In this document: positions 26,411-35,394 of the stretch, piece by piece | Numbering within the stretch: the stretch's first letter is position 1 | Layout: the number at the start of each line of letters is the position of its first letter | Assembly: GCA_965222125.1 (NCBI GenBank) | Contig: CBDCTC010000006.1 | Coordinates: 248,001-312,000 of the forward strand | Source: CAZENU01 sp965222125 | Lineage (GTDB): Bacteria; Chloroflexota; Dehalococcoidia; Lucifugimonadales; CAZENU01 | Length of the DNA stretch: 64,000 nucleotides | Direction: 5' to 3' | The notes under the pieces: model-generated | Seen by the model: only the letters and a program-made list of their open reading frames with translations | What the model was told of the DNA's origin: nothing | Databases searched by the model: none | Made by a program: the position numbers and the translations under genes

Positions 26411-27529
26411 ATGGTGATGGGCAAGGCAGCGGTCTTCGTAGAGCCGTACCACTTCGAAATGGTCGAGTTGCCGCCCGTGCCCGTCGAGCCGGGCGGCATC
26501 AGAGTCAAGATCACATCCGGCGGCATCTGCGGCTCCGACCTCCACTTCTGGCGCGGTGAGCTGAAGCCGGTCTCTGGGGGCAAGCCGGGGCCGATGATCC
26601 TGGGCCACGAGATGGCCGGCGTCGTCGACGCGCTGGCGCCCGACATCTCCACCGACTCTATGGGCCGACCGCTGAAGGAAGGCGACCGGGTCGTGTTCGC
26701 CTACTTCTTCCCGTGCAGGCGTTGCTACAACTGCCTCCGGGGCGAGCTGAACCACTGCCCCGACCGGTTCCGGTTCCGCGCCTCCATCGAGGAGTTCCCG
26801 TACTGCAACGGCGGCTTCTCGGACTACTACTACCTGTTCCCCGGACACTTCGTCTTCAAGGTGCCCGACGAGCTGCCCGACGAGGCGGTCACGGCTGTGA
26901 ACTGCGCCGTGTCGCAGGTCGTTTACGGACTGCAGCAGGCTGGCCTGCGCATGGGCGACAGCGTCGTCGTGCAGGGCGCGGGCGGACTCGGCATCAACGC
27001 CTCGGCCGCCGCCAAGGAGATGGGCGCCGGGCTGGTCATCGCCATAGACGGCGTGGCGGGCAGGTTGGACATGGCGCGCCAATGCGGCGCCGACGAGACC
27101 GTGGACATCACCGAGTACGAGACGCCCGCGTCGCGCGTCGCGCGCGTGAAGGAGCTGACCGAGGGGCGCGGCGCCGACATCGTGGTCGAGGTCGTAGGCT
27201 ACCCGCAGGTGGTACCCGAGGGACTGGAGATGCTGCGCCGGGGCGGCACCTTCGTCGAGATCGGGAACATCTGGCCCGACAGCAACGTTACCCTGGACAT
27301 CTCCAAGATCCTGTGGGGCGTGACCCGGATCGTCCCGGTCACCCACTACGATCCGTACATCCTGCCGGTCTCGCTCGACTTCCTGGTACGCACGCGGGAC
27401 AAGTACCCGCTGACCAGGGTGATGTCCCACAGCTTCCCGCTGGACAAGATCGGCGAGGCGTTCGAGCAGGCCGAGTGGCTCGGCAAAGGCGGCGACGCCG
27501 CGATAACAAGGGCGTTCGTCACGCCGTAG
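26411..27529 (+). CDS. zinc-dependent medium-chain alcohol dehydrogenase
   Basis: A 372-residue MDR enzyme. GGICGSDLHFWRGE carries the catalytic zinc Cys and nearby ligands, LGHEMAGVV the His-Glu pair, and CRRCYNCLRGELNHC the structural zinc Cys cluster. VVQGAGGLGINASAAAKEMG is the NAD(P)-binding loop. It resembles threonine/sorbitol dehydrogenase-type MDRs. GGAGGT lies seven bases upstream of the ATG. The immediate context (fabF upstream, TPR protein convergent downstream) gives no substrate clue. Confidence 0.88.
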   Translation: MVMGKAAVFVEPYHFEMVELPPVPVEPGGIRVKITSGGICGSDLHFWRGELKPVSGGKPGPMILGHEMAGVVDALAPDISTDSMGRPLKEGDRVVFAYFFPCRRCYNCLRGELNHCPDRFRFRASIEEFPYCNGGFSDYYYLFPGHFVFKVPDELPDEAVTAVNCAVSQVVYGLQQAGLRMGDSVVVQGAGGLGINASAAAKEMGAGLVIAIDGVAGRLDMARQCGADETVDITEYETPASRVARVKELTEGRGADIVVEVVGYPQVVPEGLEMLRRGGTFVEIGNIWPDSNVTLDISKILWGVTRIVPVTHYDPYILPVSLDFLVRTRDKYPLTRVMSHSFPLDKIGEAFEQAEWLGKGGDAAITRAFVTP

Positions 27530-27616
27530 CTTGACCAACCGGTAGCCGGTCGACCTTGGAGACAGGACGCGGCCTGTGCGCCCCCGTCCCCTTCCGACGA
27601 GGCCGCCTACGGCGGC

Positions 27617-29743
27617 TCACTGGGGGACGTTGTACTGGTGCCAGAAGCTGGCGTTGATGGCGGGTCTGCCCCGGAACCTCTCGATCCGTCCGGTCACGCA
27701 CAGTTCCCTGTTCATCAGCCAGTCGACGATGTCTATGGACCTGTCCACGAAGTCCGGCCAGTCGCCCACGCGGGTAACCAGGCTCGGGAAGTGGACGACG
27801 AGGTCCTGGTCCGGGTCCGGCGGCCCGAAGTCTATGAAGATGGCCCTGCCCTCGACTTCCTGGCGCACGGCCGAGACGGTCCCGCATACGGTGCGCTCCT
27901 TGCCCACGTGCAGGATGGCGTCGCTCGCCTCGATCGCGCTCTTGATCGCCTCTTGCGCCGCCGCGATCTCGGCCGGACTCGGCCCCGCAGACGCAGGCCG
28001 ACGCGGCGCGCGAGGCGGCCGCGGCGGCTCCAGCGGCGCGTTCTCGATGCTCTCTATCAGCTCCCGGATCAGCACGACTTCGGACTCCAGCTCCTCGACC
28101 CGCCGCAGGTCGCTCTGGGCCTCGTCGAGGCGGTCGAGGTCGGTCAGTACCGACGCTCGGCTCCGGTAGCCCAGAACAAGCACCGGTGCAAGCTCTAAGG
28201 CCGTTTCCAGGTCCGGCAGCGCGCGCCGTCGGCGGTTGATCTGCTCGTAGGAACTCAGAGCGGCCCGGAACAGGTACCTGTAGCGTGAATCGCGCACGAT
28301 GGCGTTGTCGAAGGCCTCCACCGCCTTTTCGGGGTCGTCGAGGTCGAGGTACGCCCGTCCCTGGTTGATGTAGTACCGCGCGTTATCGGTCCGTTCTGTG
28401 GTGATCGCGGCCGTGAAGTCCTTGAGCGCCTTCTCCGGCTCGCCCAGCTCGAGGTACGCCAGACCGCGCGCGTTGACACTCGCGGCATCGCCTGTGTCGA
28501 TTCCGATGGCGCCGTCCAGATCGGCTATCGCTTCTTCGAGTCGGCCAAGCTCGAGATAGACCGCAGCCCGGAGCCGGAGCGCTTCCGGGTCCCTGGGAGC
28601 GAGGCGGATCGCCGATCCGAAGTCGGCGACCGCGCTCTCGAGTTCGCCGAGCTCGACGTAGATCTTGGCCCGTCCCTTGTAGGCCTCGGGGTCCTCGGCG
28701 AACAGCCGAATGGCCGCGTCGAAGTCGGCCAGCGCCTCGTTCACCTGCCCAAGAGCGGCGCGCGCCTGCGCCCGCCCGTAGTGAGCGCCCGGGTCCTGCG
28801 GGTCGAGACGAATCGCCTCGTCGAAGCTGGTAACGGCCAACTCCGGCTGCCCGAGCTCCAAGTAGGCCGAGCCCTGGGCCCGATACGCCGACGCCCTGGC
28901 GGGATCGAGCCCTATCGCGTGCTCGAAGTCCGCGACGGCCTCGCTCGCGCGGCCGAGCCTGACGTACGCCATCCCGCGCCGCTGGTAGTACTCCGGATTG
29001 TCCGGCTCCCGCCAGATCGCCTCGTCGTAGTCCCGGATCGCCGGCGACATAGCGCCTCTGATCACGCGCAGGCTGGCGCGGGCGACGTAGGCGTCCACGA
29101 AGTCGGGGTTGATCCGCACGGCGCTTCCGAAATCGCTGTCGGCCCGCTGGCACGCCGGCCCCGGCCGGCACTGCTGGGCGTCCCTGAGCCCACTGGGGAC
29201 CAGTCCGATGGCTAGGTACGCCTGGCCGCGAATATAGAACGCGACCGCGTTCTCCGAGTCCAGGTCGATGGCCTCGCTCAGGGCTTCGATCGCGGCCGCA
29301 CGATCGCCCCGGGCAGCGTGGGCTCGGCCGTAGTTGAAGTAGGTCGAGGCGACCTCGGCCTCTGTCAGCGGCAGCGAGAAGGCGCGGTCCAGGTGCCGTA
29401 CGGCTTCCTCGGTCCGCCCCAGATCGAGCAGAACGGATGCGACGTTGACGTGCGCCACGGCGAGGTCGTCTTTTAGCCTTATCGCCTCGGTGAAGTCGGC
29501 GACGGCGGCTTCGAGGTCGCCCAGGGCGCGGCGGGCCGCGCCGCGATTGTTGTACGCCTCGGCGAAATCGGGATTCAGCCGGATCGCCTGGTCGTACTCG
29601 TCCACCGCCTGTGACCACAGCCCCTGAGCCGCCAGGGACGCGCCGGCCTCGTTGCGCTCCCCGGCCTCACCCGTGCCCGAGCACGCGGCCGCCGCCAGCA
29701 GGACCAGGACTACCGCGACGGCCGTCGGCAGCGCGTTGTTCAT
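27617..29743 (-). CDS. TPR-repeat lipoprotein with C-terminal OB-like domain
   Basis: A 708-residue protein. It starts with a signal peptide ending in LLAAAACSG, a lipobox with Cys near residue 21. About 14 tetratricopeptide repeats follow (recurring NRGAARRALGDLEAAVADF and YxxRGxAYxxLG patterns) to about residue 540, then a helical linker rich in Pro/Arg, and a final 100-residue beta-rich domain (HVGKERTVCGTVSAVRQEVE to RELCVTGRIERFRGRPAI) resembling an OB fold. It is probably anchored on the outer face of the membrane as a scaffold. It converges on the alcohol dehydrogenase gene. Confidence 0.75.
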   Translation of the reverse strand: MNNALPTAVAVVLVLLAAAACSGTGEAGERNEAGASLAAQGLWSQAVDEYDQAIRLNPDFAEAYNNRGAARRALGDLEAAVADFTEAIRLKDDLAVAHVNVASVLLDLGRTEEAVRHLDRAFSLPLTEAEVASTYFNYGRAHAARGDRAAAIEALSEAIDLDSENAVAFYIRGQAYLAIGLVPSGLRDAQQCRPGPACQRADSDFGSAVRINPDFVDAYVARASLRVIRGAMSPAIRDYDEAIWREPDNPEYYQRRGMAYVRLGRASEAVADFEHAIGLDPARASAYRAQGSAYLELGQPELAVTSFDEAIRLDPQDPGAHYGRAQARAALGQVNEALADFDAAIRLFAEDPEAYKGRAKIYVELGELESAVADFGSAIRLAPRDPEALRLRAAVYLELGRLEEAIADLDGAIGIDTGDAASVNARGLAYLELGEPEKALKDFTAAITTERTDNARYYINQGRAYLDLDDPEKAVEAFDNAIVRDSRYRYLFRAALSSYEQINRRRRALPDLETALELAPVLVLGYRSRASVLTDLDRLDEAQSDLRRVEELESEVVLIRELIESIENAPLEPPRPPRAPRRPASAGPSPAEIAAAQEAIKSAIEASDAILHVGKERTVCGTVSAVRQEVEGRAIFIDFGPPDPDQDLVVHFPSLVTRVGDWPDFVDRSIDIVDWLMNRELCVTGRIERFRGRPAINASFWHQYNVPQ

Positions 29744-29794
29744 CTCGGTCCCTGACCTACGCCCGCCGGACTGGCGTCTCCGCCGCCTCGGGCC

Positions 29795-30217
29795 CTACTG
29801 CCATACCGCAAGGAGAACTCCGATGATGGCAAAGCCCACGACCGAGTACCCGAGGTTGATCAGGAAGAGACGCAGCGGCCGACCCTCGAAGGAGTAGTTG
29901 GGCGCCTGGCTGACCGCCACAAGTCCGATACCGGCCACGAGCCCCAGCACCAGGCCGTCCAACGGCTCGTCGATCCCGAGGTTTCGCGTCAGCAACGCCA
30001 GCACGAAGACGAGGACTATCGAGACGACCACCGCGATGGCGTAGCCGCGGTACTGCTCGCCCTTCCGTGCCTCGATGTCCTCCGCCGTGATGCCGGCTGC
30101 CGCCATCCAGGGCTTTCCTAGCAGCACGGGCGAATACCACAGGGCGCCCAGCGCCATGTTGATGACCACGCCGACCACGATCGCCAGGTAGTTGAGCTCG
30201 CCGAAATCAAACTCCAT
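29795..30217 (-). CDS. DUF1761 family membrane protein
   Basis: A 140-residue integral membrane protein with four hydrophobic segments. The LGALWYSPVLLGKPWMAAAG motif between helices 1 and 2 is typical of DUF1761, and a SFEGRPLRLFLINLGY motif lies near the C-terminus. Function of the family is unknown. It is transcribed toward the TPR lipoprotein gene with a 51-base gap and may share its message. Confidence 0.78.
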   Translation of the reverse strand: MEFDFGELNYLAIVVGVVINMALGALWYSPVLLGKPWMAAAGITAEDIEARKGEQYRGYAIAVVVSIVLVFVLALLTRNLGIDEPLDGLVLGLVAGIGLVAVSQAPNYSFEGRPLRLFLINLGYSVVGFAIIGVLLAVWQ

Positions 30218-30514
30218 TGCGTCCTCCTATGCCCATCCAATCATCGGCCCGCCGTGCCCTACAGTACCCACGCGGCCATTGTACCCGTCTCGCGTATCTC
30301 GTCGAGCGCCCGCGGCGGCGACCGTCGATGCGTTGGAGTCTGGCCCATTTTGCCACAAGACGCTTGTTTCGCCATCCGGCCGCCGGAAGGCGCGGTCGGG
30401 ACGAAGATGGGCACGCCGCATCCCGGCTCCATTGTACGCGTTGCCAAAACCACCACCGCCCTCGGCGACCGCTATAATTGGCCTCTCGGAGCCGACGAAC
30501 TTGGGGAGGTGACG

Positions 30515-30877
30515 GTGGCGGATTCGCACTCCAAAGTCCTAGACTACGTTGAGGAGCTGACCGCGACGCCGCGGGCCCACCTGCCGCTGGAGCTGCGCCA
30601 GGACGACGACGGCCTGAAGCTGCTGCACCTGGGCAGGCCGCTGGTCGAGTGCTACATGACCCGGGAGGGGATGGCCGCCGGTGGCTACATGGCCAAGGCG
30701 CTGGGGGCGCCTCTGCCCCCCGTGGGAGAGTCGGTCGCGGTCCGGGTGTCCACCGGCGTACTGTTCCGCGCCGTATCGATTGCCTCTCTCGACTTCGGCG
30801 TTGAGGAGTCGTTCGTGCTGCTCGAACGTCTGCTGGAGGAGGCCGAAATGCAGCGCGGCGGCTCGAGCGACCTCTGA
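30515..30877 (+). CDS. hypothetical protein (120 aa)
   Basis: The GTG at 30515 has GGGAGG a few bases upstream, which decides the start; the frame is open further upstream but noncoding in character. The product is a soluble alpha/beta protein with DDGLKLLHLGRPLVECYMT and an acidic C-terminal helix (LLERLLEEAEMQ). No family is recognised. It is followed by two MaoC-type genes on the same strand, so it may belong to the lipid block. Confidence 0.5.
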   Translation: MADSHSKVLDYVEELTATPRAHLPLELRQDDDGLKLLHLGRPLVECYMTREGMAAGGYMAKALGAPLPPVGESVAVRVSTGVLFRAVSIASLDFGVEESFVLLERLLEEAEMQRGGSSDL

Positions 30878-30935
30878 GCGATCTTCGTCGAATAGACCGG
30901 CGGGGTGGATGCCGATATAATCTGACCGGGCGTCC

Positions 30936-31355
30936 ATGAGCCCCCACCTAACTGCAATGACAGTCGACTACGCCTCCCTCGAGCCCGGCCAGACCATCTC
31001 CGATCGCCGCTACACCCTGGACGACGCGGCGGTCGCTCTATACGTGAACGCGGTCGGCGACCGCTCCGGACTGTACGAGACCGGCGACGGTGTCACGCCG
31101 CCGATGGCGGTCGCGGCGCTCGGACTCAGGGGCGTCGTCGAGGACCTGCGGATCCCGGGCGGGACGCTGCACACCGGCCAGGAGCTGGAGTTTCTGACGG
31201 GCGTCGCGGCGGGATCCGAGTTGCGGTGCGAGGCCGACGTGCTTCAGAATTCGGTGCGCGGCGACCGGCGCTTTCTGGTGGTAGGCATCAGGATGGACGA
31301 CGCCGACGGCAGGCGGGTGCTGAACGGCAAGAGCAGTCTGGTGCTCCCGACGTGA
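30936..31355 (+). CDS. MaoC-like dehydratase, N-terminal hot-dog subunit
   Basis: A 139-residue hot-dog fold protein (SLEPGQTISDRRYTLDDAAV, then MAVAALGLRGVVEDL). It lacks the catalytic Asp/His of the hydratase motif and so corresponds to the FAS1-like, N-terminal-type subunit that pairs with a MaoC catalytic subunit. The stop overlaps the start of the next MaoC gene by four bases (GTGA), supporting a heteromeric 3-hydroxyacyl dehydratase. The ATG 24 bases downstream could also serve as start; neither has a clear ribosome site. Confidence 0.7.
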   Translation: MSPHLTAMTVDYASLEPGQTISDRRYTLDDAAVALYVNAVGDRSGLYETGDGVTPPMAVAALGLRGVVEDLRIPGGTLHTGQELEFLTGVAAGSELRCEADVLQNSVRGDRRFLVVGIRMDDADGRRVLNGKSSLVLPT

Positions 31356-31771
31356 GCACAGGCGCCGCGTTGCGGGAAGGCGACGCGCTGCCCGAGGTCG
31401 TACGGGAGATCGATCAACGGCGTATCGAGCTCTACGCGGAGGCCTCGGGCGATTTCAATCCGATACACATCGACCGCGAATACGCGGCGGGCGCCCAATT
31501 CGGGAGCACCATCGCCCACGGGATGATGGTCGCCGCAATGATCTCGGAGGCGATGGCCATCGCGTTCGGCAGGCTCTGGGCCGAAGGCGGGCGGCTGAGA
31601 CTCAGATTCAAGGCGCCGGTCTACCCGGGCGACACGATGACGACGTTCGGCGAGGTCAAACGGGTCTATAACGACGGCGGCGTATCCGGGATCGTCTGCT
31701 CGGTGGGCGTTCGTAGGCAGACCGGCGAGGTTGCGATCACCGGCGAGGCGACCGTAAGGCCGGCGAAGTGA
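31352..31771 (+). CDS. MaoC family 3-hydroxyacyl dehydratase, catalytic subunit
   Basis: A 139-residue hot-dog protein with the R-hydratase motif: YAEASGDFNPIHIDREYAA carries the catalytic Asp near residue 35 and His near 40, and FGSTIAHGMMV follows. It would dehydrate or hydrate 3-hydroxyacyl thioesters in a cytoplasmic lipid pathway. The GTG start overlaps the previous stop, giving translational coupling to the noncatalytic partner. The FabG-like reductase follows 34 bases later. Confidence 0.85.
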   Translation: MSTGAALREGDALPEVVREIDQRRIELYAEASGDFNPIHIDREYAAGAQFGSTIAHGMMVAAMISEAMAIAFGRLWAEGGRLRLRFKAPVYPGDTMTTFGEVKRVYNDGGVSGIVCSVGVRRQTGEVAITGEATVRPAK

Positions 31772-31805
31772 GGGCGTAGAACCCTCGGAGAGGCGGATAA
31801 AGATT

Positions 31806-32555
31806 TTGACCGACTCGAATGAAGTGAGGAACGCGCTGGTTACCGGCGCTTCAAAGGGCATCGGCCGGGGCATCGCGCTCCGGCTGGCCGAGATGGGCGT
31901 CAACGTCGCCGTGAACTACAACACCTCCGCCGAGGCCGCGTCGCAGGTGGAGGCCGAGGTGAGAGAGGCCGGAGTCGATTCGCTCACGGTGCGCGCCGAC
32001 GTTTCGGACCTCCAGCAGGTCAAGGCGATGGTGGACCGCGTGCAGAAAGAGTGGGGCCACGTGGACATCCTGGTCAACAACGCCGGCATCATCGACGACG
32101 GGCTGCTCGTGCGAATGTCCGACGACTCGTGGGAGCGGGTGATCGACACCAACCTGAACGGCACCTTCTACTGCACGCGGGCGGCGCTCAGGACAATGCT
32201 GCGGCGACGGTGGGGCCGGATCATCAACATCGGCTCGGTCGTGGGACTGCGGGGCAACCCCGGACAGGCCAACTACACCGCGTCGAAGGCGGGCATCATC
32301 GGCTTCACCAAGGCGCTGGCCAAGGAGGTCGCGACCCGCAACATCACCGTCAACACGGTGGCGCCGGGCTATCTCGAGACCGAGACCACGGCCGTGCTGA
32401 CCGACGAGCAGAAGGCATACTGGCTCAGCGTGATACCCCAGGGCCACTTCGGCGAGGTCGACGACATCGCCCATCTCGTGGCGTTCCTGGCCACAGACAA
32501 AGCCAAGTACATCACGGGCCAGGCCATCAGCGTCGACGGCGGCATGGCGGTCTAG
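31806..32555 (+). CDS. fabG: 3-oxoacyl-ACP reductase-like SDR
   Basis: A 249-residue classical SDR: TGASKGIGRG cofactor loop, NNAGI near residue 88, a Ser in INIGSVVG, and the YTASK catalytic pair near residue 156. The VAPGYLETE segment is typical of FabG. It would reduce 3-oxoacyl thioesters with NADPH. The TTG at 31806 is taken as start; a GTG seven codons later is an alternative and neither has a strong ribosome site. It follows the two MaoC genes and precedes the nucleotidyltransferase-like gene. Confidence 0.83.
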   Translation: MTDSNEVRNALVTGASKGIGRGIALRLAEMGVNVAVNYNTSAEAASQVEAEVREAGVDSLTVRADVSDLQQVKAMVDRVQKEWGHVDILVNNAGIIDDGLLVRMSDDSWERVIDTNLNGTFYCTRAALRTMLRRRWGRIINIGSVVGLRGNPGQANYTASKAGIIGFTKALAKEVATRNITVNTVAPGYLETETTAVLTDEQKAYWLSVIPQGHFGEVDDIAHLVAFLATDKAKYITGQAISVDGGMAV

Positions 32556-32570
32556 CGAGAGCTCGGAGAA

Positions 32571-33443
32571 GTGAACCCCGAATGGGACTCGCGGTACCCA
32601 GATCGCGACCGGCTGCGCTCCGAGGTCGAGTGCCTCGCCGCGTGTTTCCTGGAGCAGCTTCTGGAATCGATACCGGAACGCGAGGTCCGCGGCTTCTACT
32701 ACAAGGGATCGTCCAAGAAGGTCTGGGAGTCGCCGCTGGACTACGTACCCGAGGTCAGTGACGTCGACATGCACCTGTGGTTCCACGACGACGACGCCTG
32801 GCATAGATACCTGGACACGATCCCCCAGGCGATGGAGGTGCAGAAGGGTGTGGAGGCGCGCTTCAGGGCCAGGATTGCCGAGCCGCTGCACGAGCCGCGG
32901 CCGCAGCTCATCGTCATGAACAAGCTGCTGACCGAGATCGACGACTTCGTATACTCACCCAGGTCCACCGTGACGGTGCTGTACGGAGAGGACTACCCGA
33001 AGGGCGACTACACCGACTCGGACGCCATCAGGCGCTACGACTGCGAGAATCTCCTCCGGGACGACGAGTGGGTGGGCCAGAGCGGGCTCCAGGTGGTCGA
33101 CAAGCCTGGCCGATACCTCTGGCAGGCGCTGCGCGCTGTCACATGGCGAGTCTCCCCGACAGGGCCCCGTGTGCTGCACGTCCTGGGCGTCGAGACGGAA
33201 GACGCGTGGAGCATGAATCGGACGACTGTGGCCAGGGCCATGCGAGACAGGGGCTTCGGCGACCTTGCGGACGGGTACATCGACTACTACCTGTCGTCGT
33301 GGGACTACTTCCTGTCCGGCCTCACGGATACGGACGCGGGGCGTTCGGCCATCGGCGCGGCTGTCCGCGTACTGAGCGAGGGCGCGGCTATCGGGCGCGA
33401 GTGGCTCGCCGCCAACCCTGAGCCGGCGGCAAAGGCGGGGTAA
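32571..33443 (+). CDS. nucleotidyltransferase-like protein
   Basis: A 290-residue protein whose N-terminal region has YYKGSSKKVWESPLDYVPE followed by VSDVDMHLWF. The GS...DVD pattern matches the catalytic strand and metal-binding Asp pair of polymerase-beta-type nucleotidyltransferases; a third acidic residue may be in TEIDDFVY near residue 125. The C-terminal half is helical. The substrate is unknown: protein AMPylation, tRNA and antibiotic nucleotidylation all occur in this fold. It sits between two lipid-pathway dehydrogenases with gaps of 15 and 4 bases, an unusual place for such an enzyme. Confidence 0.55.
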   Translation: MNPEWDSRYPDRDRLRSEVECLAACFLEQLLESIPEREVRGFYYKGSSKKVWESPLDYVPEVSDVDMHLWFHDDDAWHRYLDTIPQAMEVQKGVEARFRARIAEPLHEPRPQLIVMNKLLTEIDDFVYSPRSTVTVLYGEDYPKGDYTDSDAIRRYDCENLLRDDEWVGQSGLQVVDKPGRYLWQALRAVTWRVSPTGPRVLHVLGVETEDAWSMNRTTVARAMRDRGFGDLADGYIDYYLSSWDYFLSGLTDTDAGRSAIGAAVRVLSEGAAIGREWLAANPEPAAKAG

Positions 33444-33447
33444 AGAC

Positions 33448-34194
33448 ATGTCGTTCGAAGGAAAGGTCGCGCTGGTTACCGGCGCCTCCCGGGGGATAGG
33501 CCGCGCGGTCGCGCTGGAGCTCGCCAGCCGCGGCGCGGACATCGCCTTCAACTACCTGCGCAACCACGAGCGCGCGGCGGACGCGCAGCGTGAGATCGAG
33601 GCGCTCGGCGTCCGCTGCCTGCGCGTCAGGGCCCACCTGGGCGACACGGAGAAGATAAGGGGCCTGTTCGCCGACGTGGCGGCGGCGTACCCCAACCTCG
33701 ACATCCTGGTCAACAACGCCGCCTCCGGCGTGCAGCGGTCCGCCGAGGAGCTCGAGGTGAAGCACTGGGACTGGACTATGAACGTCAACGCCCGCGCGCC
33801 GTGGCTCTGCTCCATCGAGGCGTCCAGGCTGATGACCGGGGGCGGCAACATAGTCAACCTGACCAGCCTCGGGTCGCAGAGGGTGCTGCGGGACTACTTC
33901 TCGGTGGGGACCTCCAAGGCCGCGCTCGAGGCCGTGACCCGCTATCTGGCGGTGGAGCTCGCGCCGAAGGGCATATCGGTGAACGCCGTGGCCGGTGGAC
34001 TCGTCGACACGGAGGCGCTCGACCACTTTCCCGAAGGGGGAAAGATGCGGACCGCCGGACGGGACACGCTGCTCGGCCGAATGGTGACCGGCGGGGACAT
34101 CGCGAAAGTCGTGGCGTTCCTGTGCACGAAGGAAGCCGAGATGATCCGCGGACAGGTGCTGATCGTCGACGGCGGGGCGACCCTCAGAGGATAG
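33448..34194 (+). CDS. fabL: FabL-like enoyl-ACP reductase (SDR)
   Basis: A 248-residue SDR with TGASRGIGRA. Instead of YxxxK it has DYFSVGTSKAAL, where Tyr near residue 150 and Lys near 157 are separated by six residues. That Tyr-x6-Lys spacing is the known mark of enoyl-ACP reductases of the FabL/FabI type. It would carry out the last reduction of fatty acid elongation. With the upstream MaoC pair and FabG-like enzyme it could complete an elongation cycle. The call rests on spacing, since overall similarity to other SDRs is high. Confidence 0.75.
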   Translation: MSFEGKVALVTGASRGIGRAVALELASRGADIAFNYLRNHERAADAQREIEALGVRCLRVRAHLGDTEKIRGLFADVAAAYPNLDILVNNAASGVQRSAEELEVKHWDWTMNVNARAPWLCSIEASRLMTGGGNIVNLTSLGSQRVLRDYFSVGTSKAALEAVTRYLAVELAPKGISVNAVAGGLVDTEALDHFPEGGKMRTAGRDTLLGRMVTGGDIAKVVAFLCTKEAEMIRGQVLIVDGGATLRG

Positions 34195-34231
34195 CCGGCT
34201 CCACCCCCGGTCATCCCGAGTGCCCCGGCGC

Positions 34232-35245
34232 TCAGCCGGGGTGTATCGAGGGGCCGACCAGCTCGACCGAGAAGCCCCCGCCTTCGCCCGCCAGCACGAC
34301 GCCCGCCGACGCGTGAGCGAGCCTGACGTAGCCGATCCCGACGCCGCCCCCGGCCCGGGAGATAGCCGCCGACGTGACCACGCCTACCTGCTTGCCTTCC
34401 AGCACGAGCTTCGCGCCGGGCTCCGGACCGGCGCCGTCGCCCCACCGCATGCCCATCAGCCGCTTCTGCACCTTGTCGTAGGTGTTGAGCCGGGCGACGA
34501 CCTCCTGGCCGACGTAGCAACCCTTGGTGAAGCTGATGATGTCGATCAGGCCGGCCTCCAGCGGGTTGAAGGCCTCGGTCAGCTCGCGCCCGAACGCCGG
34601 GACGCCGCGCTCTATGCGCAACACATCGAGGGCTTCCCGATCGACCTCCACCGGCGCCGGTGCGGCGTCCACTGCCAGCAGGGCGTCGAGAGCCTCCCCA
34701 CGGTCGTCGGCTGCAACGACCACGTCGTAGCCGGGCTCGCCTACGGGGTCGGTGCGCACGACCAGCGCCTCCGCTCCTCCGACGGTCCCGGCGCGGAGCT
34801 CGTAGGGGGCAAGCTCGGACGCCGCGACGCCGGTCGCGGCTTCGACGACCGCCGGAGCGCCGGGGCCGACCACGCCGAGCATCGCCGTCGCGTCGGTCAC
34901 GTCGTCGACCGACACGTCCTCGACGAATATGTAGAAGTCGACCCACTCGGCGACCCTGCCCTGGTTGCCCGGGCCGGTCATCACGAGCAGTTCGCCGTCC
35001 CGGCGGAGGACCAGCAGCAGATCGAAGATGCGGCCCTTGTTCGTCGTGAGCACGGTGGCCGCGCCCTCGCCGGCCTCGAGCTCCGTCAGGGCGTTGGTGG
35101 ACAGACGCTCGACCAGGTCCACGGCGTCTTCGCCGCGAAGGGCGAGCCGGCCCACGTCGGAGCGGTCGACTACGCCGACTCCCAGCACCAGAGCCTCGTA
35201 CTCATCGACTCGAACGACAGTCTTCAGGGCCTGCGCTTCCGGCAT
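34232..35245 (-). CDS. ygfZ: folate-binding YgfZ/GcvT-like protein
   Basis: A 337-residue aminomethyltransferase-fold protein. The signature KGCYVGQEVVARLNTYDKVQ (Lys-Gly-Cys-Tyr-x-Gly-Gln-Glu, near residue 235) is diagnostic of YgfZ. The ATG at 35245 is preferred because AGGGGG lies six bases upstream. YgfZ helps maintain iron-sulfur clusters in a folate-dependent way, and an A-type carrier gene lies just upstream on the same strand, giving a sensible functional pair. Confidence 0.85.
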   Translation of the reverse strand: MPEAQALKTVVRVDEYEALVLGVGVVDRSDVGRLALRGEDAVDLVERLSTNALTELEAGEGAATVLTTNKGRIFDLLLVLRRDGELLVMTGPGNQGRVAEWVDFYIFVEDVSVDDVTDATAMLGVVGPGAPAVVEAATGVAASELAPYELRAGTVGGAEALVVRTDPVGEPGYDVVVAADDRGEALDALLAVDAAPAPVEVDREALDVLRIERGVPAFGRELTEAFNPLEAGLIDIISFTKGCYVGQEVVARLNTYDKVQKRLMGMRWGDGAGPEPGAKLVLEGKQVGVVTSAAISRAGGGVGIGYVRLAHASAGVVLAGEGGGFSVELVGPSIHPG

Positions 35246-35394
35246 GTTCGCCCCCTGAAACACGTTCGCCCCGAACTGCCGGGGCGAAACGGTATGCCTG
35301 CGGTGCATCGGTTATCCCGAGCGACGGGACGGCGAATTACCACCGGCGATCCATTGCCGCGCCAACGGAGGCCGCAGCCCTGAACGCGGCTGCG

